Made by a program: the position numbers and the translations under genes
Notes under the pieces: model-generated
The model's input: the letters and a program-made list of their open reading frames with translations, nothing else
Told to the model about the DNA's origin: nothing
The model's database searches: none
DNA from: Podospora comata
Taxonomy: Eukaryota > Ascomycota > Sordariomycetes > Sordariales > Podosporaceae
Direction: 5' to 3'
DNA length: 64,000 bases
Assembly (NCBI GenBank): GCA_017354895.1
Contig: CP071493.1
Location: 1,426,001-1,490,000, forward strand
Part shown: positions 21,556-30,437 of the stretch, piece after piece
How positions within the stretch are numbered: position 1 is the stretch's first letter
Layout of the letters: each line of letters opens with the position of its first letter

Positions 21556-23914
21556 GATGAGGTTTGTTGATGTTTGGGCAGCGGGTGCCAGTAAAAAAGG
21601 GCGGTGGGTATGGCAGGTTAGGTACAGCAAATGCCCAGCAAAGCAGGGACCCTTAGCTATCCGAGCTTATTTAGGAGAGACGAGGCGGGAGTGGATGCGA
21701 TGGGCGAAACAAACAGGGGTTGGGAGACGTTGTTGTGAGCAGTGAGTCTCACGGACAAGGGGGGGCTCAAAATGAGACAAGGTGATTTGAGATGGAGAGT
21801 CAAAATGCAGATGCAGCAGGAGCAAAGTGGAAATATGCCTGCAGCTCCAAATCTACCGCTGGACATGCAGTCTTTTGGGCATGATGTAATTTTACCTCAA
21901 CCGAGCAGATCTGCCGCTGATTGCCGTCCGCACTCTCCAACTGAAGCCAGCTCAACCCGGCCGGGCCAGCTGTTCGGCCGTCCTCCACCTGGCCCGCCTG
22001 TCAGGCCGAATTGAACGGGCCCGGCCTCCCGCTATCGTCCGAATTTCTTTTTTTTTGTTGAGGCCTTCGAGATGTTCTACTCCCTCCCTTGCTCTTCGCC
22101 TTGCCCAGAGCTCAGAGCTGACAGTCATGACGGCCACAGTGGCATCGTGGAGGGGTTTCAAGCTTATCGATTGCAACCTTGGAATTGCTGTCAGGTTGCC
22201 CCGACCCCGGACCCGAGAGGCCGATCTGACAGGGAGTGGGGGGGTTAACAACCAAGCCACGACCAGGCTTTAAACCAACCACACTCTGTGGCTTGTGGGA
22301 ATGCCATCTCAAAATCCATCCATCCAGCGCCGGCACTGTTCAGGAGGCAGGTGCCTGTCGTCGCGCGCGCGAACGGGCCCCTCGCATTGGATTGTGCCAC
22401 TGTTCATGCAACTCGTTTGCGATTCAGGCTGGCTCGATCACTGGCTCGTACCAATCGGCAGGAAGACGTCGCGCCAGGTCTGAAACAGGAGACGACTGGA
22501 TAAGGGGCAAAGGTTGCAACACCCGATGGTGTACTTCAATCGGCTTGACAGCTTCTCCAGTTCAAGAGCTTGAGCTCTTGATGGAGTAAGGGCTGCCGAA
22601 TTGCTCTAGAAGCATCAAGGCAAACTCAATTCGGGGGCTGCATTGACGAATTGAGTGCCTGTGCTGCGCTGTTCCTGAGCTAGGCCGCGGTGAATCCACC
22701 GAACCGCCTCACGGGTAAGCCCCCACCTGTTTAGCTGCGTTTGGGTACAGCAAGACTGCCCAAACGACGTCTCTCTGGGCCTCTCTGCATGAAGGGTTTT
22801 TTGCCGGTCCTTGATGTCTGTATTGTGGCCGCGAAGAAAGCTGGGTTGCCCCTTTTCCTTTATCTCTTTTGAGAAATACTCGGGACTGATCACAGGTCAG
22901 ATGAACCGTCATCTATGCAAGAAGTGGTGTTGTGCCGGCATTGGCTTCTTTTTTTAAATGAATTGAAACGCGCTTCGAGCTGTCTCCTGACCAACCAAAG
23001 ACGCGCTTCAAGTCAAGTTTCGTGTTGAGGATGCAGTTTGTTGTGCCACATCTCCCCGCTTTTCCAACCCGGAGGGGTCATCTCCAGCGGTTCTGTCAGC
23101 CACTCAGGGCACTCTGTAGCAAATCGGGACAAACGGGCAGCTCCGCAACCAAGAGCGGGTGGAGGGGCTGCTGTGGCTCGTGGGTGGGCTCGTGGGCTGC
23201 GGGACTGCGGGCCCGGCAACAGGGCAACGCAGAGACTAGCGATGCATCGGCGCCCAAAAACCTCCAACCAAACACCAGTCCAAGCCATCCAAATTCGACT
23301 TTTTCCTGTTGACAGCGCACACAAATTTTTCTTCGAATCCCACGATTCCAAGCCGGCCACGAAGACCGGACTCCCGTCGACTACCGTGGATCGGCCTCAC
23401 CAGCCCGCTAGCCCCCGCTGTTGCTAGTGCGCCGTTCTACAGTTCTGCCCGTCAGCTTCATCCGCTCTCATTCGTGCCCAACGGCGCAGCGCAGCAGCAA
23501 GCAGAGCCCACTTTGTTGACAATCCTGAGGGACGCTCGCTGTATGTACAAACCGGACCCTCAGCTCGCCCCAACACAGCCCCATCTCTACCCTGTGCCGC
23601 CGCATACGTTCTACCCAGGCCATCCGTACCTGACAGAAGCCCACAAGGCCCGCTCGAGACCCATTCTTCATCTCTTCAGTTCTCTTTTCTTCACCGCACC
23701 CCCAACACTAAGAACCCGGGCAACAGCCTCCTTTGCCTCGTCTTCACCGTCCCGGAACGATTGGACAGAACTCGACCTGCTTGCAACTGCCAGCTAACAG
23801 CCAGAAGAGCCGCCTCCGAGACCACCGACAGCAGGGCAACAAGCCGCTACACATTTTGCAGACTCTGCACCACCAATTGGACCAACCCGAGGATACCAAG
23901 GGCCAACTGACACC
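21556..23914. other. Long divergent intergenic region, BEM46-like / LYAR-like
   Basis: About 2.36 kb without a supported gene. A GC-rich segment near 21955-22030 has short inverted GGCCGGGCC arms. From about 23300 the sequence becomes C-rich and leader-like, ahead of the LYAR ATG at 23915. The open frame at 23309-23797 starts at a non-ATG codon and looks like leader rather than protein. Confidence 0.6.
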
Positions 23915-25793
23915 ATGGTTTCCTTTTCGTGCGAGGTAAAGTCATCATGTCTCTATTCCTTCATGCTTCATCCCTCCGTCGTCCATATCGGATACTGCTG
24001 CCGTTGAGACCAAACACAGCTTCAACGGCCGTGTGGTGTGTGTGTGTGTGTGTGTGTGTGTCTGTTGATTCCCCAATTGTCACCCCTCCCCCTTGTTGGT
24101 GTGGTCTGTTTTCACCCCCCATGACCATCCCGAAGGGCAATCTCAACTGACATCACACACTGCCGCACACCACCCACCTCCACGGGTCACGGCGGCCAAC
24201 ACTGGTCACCCACCCTGGCACACCACCCCTCCTTCCCGCACCCCTCCCCCAGTATTGATCAAGCTGATCCCTCCCTCCCTCCTTTGCCCTGTTGCTTGTT
24301 TTCCCACATCGCCACGAGAAAACACACACTGCCGTCCATATCTTCCCCGCGCTCCCCAGACACCCACCAATTAGTCTTGCTTTCACCCCGCTCTATATCT
24401 AACCATTGCTTTTGCGACTCTGAACAGGCCTGTGGAGACATCTTCACCAAGAAGAAACTCGACCCACACCGCAACCGCTGTCGAGGTGCTACCTTTACCT
24501 GCATCGACTGTATGGTACATTTTCCTGGCACAGAATATCGCTGGCACACGGTACGACGACCTGGTCATGTGTGTTACACCAGCAGAGCTGACTGGGACAC
24601 AGAGTTGTATGAGTGAGGAACAAAAGTATCAGGGTGCCCTCTATAAAGAGAAGAAGCCAAAGCAGCAGCAACACCAGCAGCGCGTTCCCCCTCTCGCACC
24701 ACCTCCTCCACCTGCCGCCATGGCTCAACCAGCATATGTCGAATCAGTCGCCGAGGAGGACAACTGGAAGAATTACGAGCAACGCAGTGACGATGATAGC
24801 CGTTCCATCAACCTTCCGGAAGCGCCTACCCCGCCTTCTGCCGTGGACATGGGAGGCAACGTGAATGTCTTTGATTTCATGGTCGACAACCCCACGCCAA
24901 CCGCTTCCAATGTTTCGCTTCCCCTTCCCGTCCCTACTCAGGTTCCAGCAAACGAGGAGATGTCCCTCGTGCGGTTTGACCCGGAGGCCAACGGCGGCGA
25001 CAACTTCGAAGACCATGCCCTCATTCACCAAGAAAATGGTGCTGTAGCCTTGAACCAGTTCCAGACACCCGCGCCAAAACAGCCCCGGAGAAAGACCAAG
25101 GACAGCGAAAGTAGCGTCAAGAAAGACAAGAAGCGCAAGAGACTGCACATCGAAACCGACCAGGTCATGATCGATGCCCCACCAGTAATGCACTCCGGGT
25201 TGACTGGTGGCTTGAAGGGTCTTATGAGCAGGTCGTCCGTATTCCCACCATCTCCAGACTATTCTGGAGACAATATTGCGACACCAGCAAGTCCTTTGAA
25301 GAAGACCAAGTCGTCCAAGCATCACCACAAGTCCCTTGCGCGCACGACAACCGAGTCTTTGAGCAACGGCCTGATGGCCATGATTGCCGGACCTTCCAAG
25401 ACGAAGTCGTCCAAGAAGAAGGCCAAGACCAGCTCCAGCTCCAAGGACTCCAAGAAGAAGAGTTCTAGCTCCAGCAGCCCCAAGCGCCTTGAAGGCGGCA
25501 AGGAGCCAAAGCTCCTCGAATACCGACCTGGATCCAAGGATAGCAAGGAGGGTGATGTGGCCAGTGGCCAGATGGTCATTTACAAGCCCGCCGCCGACCA
25601 CTTTTTGAGCCTCGTTACCAAGGGTCCCGAGAGTGAGAAGGGATGCAGCGTCAACAAGGCACTTAAGAGGTATCACCGTGAGCGCAGCAACTCGGGCGTC
25701 AGCCTCAGCAAGTTGATGGAAGAGAAGGAGTTGTTCAAGACTCTGCGGATGAAGAGGAATGACCGGGGAGAGATTGTGTTGTTTACCATTTGA
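23915..25793 (+). CDS. LYAR-type C2HC zinc-finger protein
   Basis: Homologue of LYAR, a nucleolar regulator of growth and rRNA-related processes. Three exons: 23915-23935 (MVSFSCE), 24428-24550 and 24603-25793, with introns at 23936-24427 (492 nt) and 24551-24602. The product is 444 residues. The zf-LYAR domain occupies residues 1-50: C6, C9, H21, C25, then C32, C35, H47, C50, followed by MSEEQKYQGALYK, which is diagnostic. The middle is disordered, with Pro/Gln-rich and Ser/Lys-rich nuclear-localisation stretches (KKDKKRKR). The C-terminal segment ALKRYHRERSNSGVSLSKLM to GEIVLFTI resembles the conserved LYAR C-terminus. The first exon holds only seven codons and the long intron splits the first finger between its two cysteines, so a gene finder could miss it. 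Confidence 0.92.
24036..24061. repeat. (GT)13 microsatellite in LYAR intron 1
   Basis: An uninterrupted run of GT dinucleotides on the sense strand, about 100 nt inside the long first intron. It offers repeated GT dinucleotides near the true donor, but none has a good donor context. Confidence 0.9.
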
Positions 25794-26760
25794 AGCGTTA
25801 GCATGGTGTCTGAGAAGCGTGTATGCATATGGGAAACGGGTAGCATCCGGGAACTCCAGGGCATGGGGCCTGGGTAATAACATCATTCCGATCTGGGAGT
25901 TAAGTGGCGAGGCATGATGGGCATATTGTGGGCATACGGTTTTTCTTCTTCTTTTTCTCTTGATGATACCTCTCGGCGATGGACGTGATGCATTCTTTTG
26001 GTCGTTTCCTTTTCTTCTCACACGGGGTGCAAAGTCGCAGACTCACCTTGATTTCTTTTGTGGTTTGGTTGACTGGGGTTACTTCATCTTTTCTGGTCCG
26101 CGCAAGCTGGCTATTTCTCTTTTCCTCTCTAATCTCTCTAATAGAAGTGGGAGCGAAAGAAGATGGATTGCTTGGTGGACCCTGGTGGTTTTTACCGGTT
26201 TTCTAATATCCTGATTTCCATCTTTGTGTGTTTTGTTTGGTTAAGTTTTCGATTGCAGTGTTCCTTTCTTGTATTATTTTACAATTTGAGGAAGAGAAGA
26301 AAGGGAGACTAAGGACAAGCAAAACTAATGGTGGTGGTGGTGATTGAAGGGGGGGTTACTTGATACCTTTTCTTGCTGTACTGCCATTTTTTTTCTCGGA
26401 AGAAGAATCAGGATAGATGTTTTTTTTTATTGGAGTGAATATCTGGGGAGGCTTTTTTGATTGCTTTTGTTTTTTCTCGACAGTGGTTTTTTTTATTTTT
26501 TTATCTTGTGTTGAATCTATGATTGAAGTCGTCTTTAGCAGATGTACAACGTATTTTTATACTTGAGTTGTTGCAATTCAAAGCAAGCAGAATCATTACT
26601 AGTTGAATTTTGAACCATGTATCAAACAACCCGAGGTGTCCAAACTTGATATTAGTAGTTACTAGTCTTCGCTTCCTTCAATCATACACATCATTTATTT
26701 ACATGACAGCCCCTGTTTACATTACGCTTTCCCCTTTTTTCCCCACCAAAACCATCATGT
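25794..26760. other. Convergent intergenic region, LYAR-like / PEX10
   Basis: The 3' flanks of two convergent genes. T-rich tracts are abundant on the plus strand (26380-26560). No supported ORF. Confidence 0.65.
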
Positions 26761-28029
26761 CTAGTGAACATGCACCATCCTCAGCGGCAAAATCTTCTGC
26801 CCCATCGCCTCCCTCCTGCACAACGGACACTCTGGCTTCTCCCTCACCCAATCCCCGATGCACTCCCAGCAAAACACATGCCCGCAGCTCGTCACCGCCG
26901 GGTCCTTCAGCTCCTCCAGACAGAGCGTGCACTTCCTGGGATTGTAACCCTTTATCCAAGCCATTTGCTTCCCGTCACTGAGATCATACCTCGGCTTCGT
27001 CCCCCCATTCACCAACGGGGTGTGAGTCGTCCTGGCAATCTCCGCCAATGAGCGCTGGTTCTGGGGAGCGGGGGCCGAGGTGTCAAGGAGGGAGGTGTTG
27101 AGGGCGTAGGCGTTGTCGTCCAAAGAGACTTCGACGGGGCCGGAGGGGATGTACCGGTCTGATGATGTGGGGATGTCGTCTATATTTGACGAAGGGGAGG
27201 AAGACAGTTGTTGGGAGAGGTGGAGGTAGGTCCTGACGAGCATTTGGGTGACGAGGAGGACGCCGAGCACTTCGTAGCCTCCGCGACCAGAGTTTTGGCT
27301 TGCTCCTGGGGTGTCGGGGATGCGCTTGGTGAAGATGTAGCGGAGGCCGAAGAGCCGCTTGGAGAGGGAGTAATACGCGCCGGTGAAGTAAAAGGTTGCG
27401 AGGGTGATGGCGTGGATGTGGGCTGGGTTGGTGAGGGAGGAGAGGTGGGTTAGGATGTAGCGGAGGGCGCGGGCTTCAGAGGTGGGTTGGCCTTGTTTTG
27501 TTGTGTCGAGACCGCGGGTGGTGAGGGTTGTCAGCCGGGTGGTGAGAAGGCGGCGGAGGGAGGAGCGGAGTTTGGGGAGGAGGAGGGTGAGGAGGTAGGG
27601 GGTTAGTGTTGAGGTTGCGATGAAGCCTGCTCGGCGGGAGAGGGAGGGGAGAAGGGGGCCGGGTTGGGAGGTGGGTTTGGGGGGGATGTGGGAGTCGGGG
27701 TAGGTGGTTGCTTGTTGCTGCGAGGGAGGAGAGGGGGGCGCTTCGACTTGGACAAGATCGCAGTATTCTTCTCCGAGCGTGCGGTTGCCGATTAGGGTTG
27801 TAAGGCAGAGGTAGAGGGCATCGCCTATTGTGCGGGTCTCGGTCGCCCAGGAATGGGCAGATCGGGCGCCGCGGAGACGGCGGTGGAGGTCGGAGATCTG
27901 GTTGGTGAGGAGGCCTTGGAAGTAGGCGTCTTTTTGGTGGGCGCGGATGATGTCTGGCGCGGCAGCGTATGGGTATGGAGAGCTTGTGAGAGGCGGTGGC
28001 GGCTGCGATTTGGGGGGCTGTGACGCCAT
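26761..28029 (-). CDS. pex10: Peroxisomal biogenesis factor 10 (RING peroxin)
   Basis: RING E3 component of the Pex2-Pex10-Pex12 complex in the peroxisomal membrane, needed for recycling of the Pex5 import receptor. A single exon gives 422 residues from MASQPPKSQPP. An upstream in-frame extension lacks conservation. The Pex2/Pex12 domain spans about residues 25-290 and includes DIIRAHQKDAYFQGLLTNQI and AHIHAITLATFYFTGAYY. The C3HC4 RING is at residues 367-404, with CTLCLEELKDP, CGHVFCWECI and CPLCRR, and ends near the C-terminus as in other Pex10 proteins. It is transcribed divergently from the Erd1-like gene with about 475 nt between starts. No intron was needed. Confidence 0.95.
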   Translation of the reverse strand: MASQPPKSQPPPPLTSSPYPYAAAPDIIRAHQKDAYFQGLLTNQISDLHRRLRGARSAHSWATETRTIGDALYLCLTTLIGNRTLGEEYCDLVQVEAPPSPPSQQQATTYPDSHIPPKPTSQPGPLLPSLSRRAGFIATSTLTPYLLTLLLPKLRSSLRRLLTTRLTTLTTRGLDTTKQGQPTSEARALRYILTHLSSLTNPAHIHAITLATFYFTGAYYSLSKRLFGLRYIFTKRIPDTPGASQNSGRGGYEVLGVLLVTQMLVRTYLHLSQQLSSSPSSNIDDIPTSSDRYIPSGPVEVSLDDNAYALNTSLLDTSAPAPQNQRSLAEIARTTHTPLVNGGTKPRYDLSDGKQMAWIKGYNPRKCTLCLEELKDPAVTSCGHVFCWECIGDWVREKPECPLCRREAMGQKILPLRMVHVH

Positions 28030-28504
28030 TGTGTCTGTCGCAGTTGAATATTCAGAAAGGTGTTTGCTCGCAGCGCTCAGCGCATTGCCTGGTTCCAAAA
28101 AAAGTTTACAGTCGAAGATGCGATGGCGCGTGAAGAGAAATGGTCGTGGTGTTGATGCTCGGCTTTGGAGTCTTGGACCTCGGTGAGCTCTGGGTCTACC
28201 CACCGGTATCCCTGTCCCTAGATGCGGACGCAACAGGGGGGCCGTTTCGGGCTTAGACTTAGGTGGTCCCCACATGCCCCAACGTCCAGGCTGACGTCGG
28301 TCTCCAAAATTAATTACAGGGGGCACAGGACAGCACGCGACAGATGTACGTACGAATTATTCAATTCGAAACACGATTTTTCTTCCCCTTCAGCTTTTAT
28401 AGTCGTTGACACAGTCTCTCGCTTTTGTTCTTTGTTTACTTACCTCGCCCTTATTCGACACTTCTCGATGCCTGTGGTAAAGGCATCACCAGAAGACAGG
28501 CACA
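28030..28504. promoter_or_regulatory. Divergent promoter region, pex10 / Erd1-like gene
   Basis: About 475 nt between two start codons on opposite strands, so both genes probably draw on this interval. No TATA box or known operator was recognised. Confidence 0.5.
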
Positions 28505-29783
28505 ATGGACGGTGACCCGGCGGTTGAGCCGCAGCTCGATGCTTTCAGCTTGGCCTTCCCACTGCCCTACCGAGTAGCAATCATCGTGATTCTGGGTATG
28601 CCCTGCCCTTTGAACTTGCTGTGAAGCTCTCCTGTTCTAACATTTTACTACAGCCGTGTGGGGATGGGGTCTCAATCTCCATTTCCTTCACATTCGTCGA
28701 ATCGATGTGCCCTCTTTGATCCGCTACCCAGGCAGGTCGAGCTCGGCCCAACTGACCCATCACCATTCGACCTACCGCATCGCCTCCCTCCTCTCCTCCG
28801 CCTCCGGCCTGTCGATAGTGATCTTCTGGATGCTGACGCGAGGAGATCCCCAGCGTGTGATCGACTACGACTGGATTCCCATGACCAACCTGCTCGTTAT
28901 CGCCCTGCTCTTCTCCGTCCCGCTTCGCAAACTCTCGGTATCCCACCACGGAAGAAGTCGACTCCTTAGGACTTTGAAGAGAGTTAGCGTTGGAGGTCTG
29001 GCCGAGGCAAAAGACGGAAAGTTTGGGGACATCCTGCTTGCCGATGTGCTCACCAGCTATGCCAAAGTGCTGGCCGATCTCTTTGTCTGCCTTTGCATGT
29101 TCCTCACTAGCAATGGTTCTGCTACCGCCAGACCGGATCGGGGCTGCGGAGGTGATATTCTTGTCCCCGTGATAATGGCTGTTCCAAGCGCCATTCGACT
29201 CAGGCAATGTCTGATCGAGTACGTTCGTGTTCGGAGCGCTCCTTTGAGAGAGGCTACAGGGTGGGGTGGTCAACACTTGGCCAACGCCGCAAAGTACTCA
29301 ACTGCTTTCCCAGTCATTGTCATCGGTGCCATGCTGAGGAATCAGACCGAGGCTTCACCTGGCCTGTCCCGCGCGTGGATTGCCGCTTGTCTGCTGAATT
29401 CCTTCTACAGTTTTTACTGGGATGTTGCCAAGGATTGGGATCTGACTCTCTTTTCTGATGCACGGGAAAGAAACTCTCCCGACCATCCGTACGGGTTGAG
29501 GAGGCGGTTATTGGTGCATAAACCAGGGGTTTACTACGCTGTTATTGCGTTGGACCTGGCTTTGCGGTGCACCTGGATGATCAAGCTGAACCCCAGTCTT
29601 GACCAAATCAGCAACTTTGAAAGTTCCATCTTTCTCATTCAGTTTCTAGAGGTGTTTAGGCGCTGGATATGGATTTTCTTCCGGGTTGAGACGGAATGGA
29701 TTAGGAACAACCCAGTTGGGCTGGACGCTGAGGATATTCTTCTGGGAGACTTTCAAGGAAACAAGTACGAAGACGAGGACTGA
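28505..29783 (+). CDS. EXS-domain membrane protein, Erd1-like
   Basis: Multi-pass Golgi or ER membrane protein of the ERD1/XPR1/SYG1 (EXS) family. Yeast Erd1 is needed for retention of lumenal ER proteins and for phosphate recovery from the Golgi. Two exons: 28505-28595 and 28654-29783, with an intron at 28596-28653. The product is 406 residues. Hydrophobic segments include VAIIVILAVWGWGLNLHF, LLVIALLFSVPL and FPVIVIGAML. The EXS signatures are LRQCLIEYVR, LANAAKYSTAFPVI, NSFYSFYWDVAKDWDL and EVFRRWIWIFFRVETEW, ending in an acidic tail. No SPX domain is present, which fits Erd1 rather than XPR1/SYG1. Confidence 0.9.
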
Positions 29784-30437
29784 AGAGGTGGCTCTTCGGC
29801 AATACATTTACATCATGACTAAGCGGAGATGAATAAAGTCGGCTGACTTTTATTCTTGGGTACAGGCTGGTATAGACTGGAATGGGAAACACGGCACATA
29901 TGTATCATGGAGCAGGCGTTCGGGCAGCGTTTGGATTAGGTATGGACTGGTACTTTTGATGATGACCTCACATTATGCTAATATGGACCAGCGAGATATC
30001 ACATAGCATGATCTGATCAAATTAACATCCCAACTTCGAAAACATTTCTCGGCATCTGACCTTTTATGCTGGACTCGGAGGCCGCGAAGGCTCGACTCGT
30101 CAAGGGCGCCGCTCCGCTTAGTTTTATTAATCCGGACAAAGACCTGATGGTGTGGTTGACCAACTCCAACAAAGACGAGGACCGAAGAAGTTCCGTCACC
30201 CGCAGCTAGCCCTTGGTATGGTTGAAAGGGATCAGGTGTGGCTGCGCGGCATCGGGGTTTTCTGTTTTTTTGTCGTGATGCTGCAAAGTCCCGACAGTCT
30301 GGTTTGGACAGCCATGCGAGATTCCCGTGTCCGCTTTCGACCACTTTTATCTCAACCATGTCCCTTGTCTCGGAAAACGTGGTTCAATCCGATCAACTAT
30401 GCATGATATGTTTGACACGATATAGGAGCCGCCGATC
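29784..30437. other. Intergenic region
   Basis: About 650 nt between two plus-strand genes. It holds the 3' flank of the Erd1-like gene and the promoter and leader of the next ORF. Nothing distinctive seen. Confidence 0.6.

Noticed and set aside
23309-23797. 162-codon ORF in the LYAR leader
   Set aside because: Begins at a non-ATG codon, has biased composition and no homology features; treated as untranslated leader.
24744-26021. 425-codon ORF antisense to the LYAR-like gene
   Set aside because: Shadow of the sense coding region; no conserved features, and sense exons are well supported.
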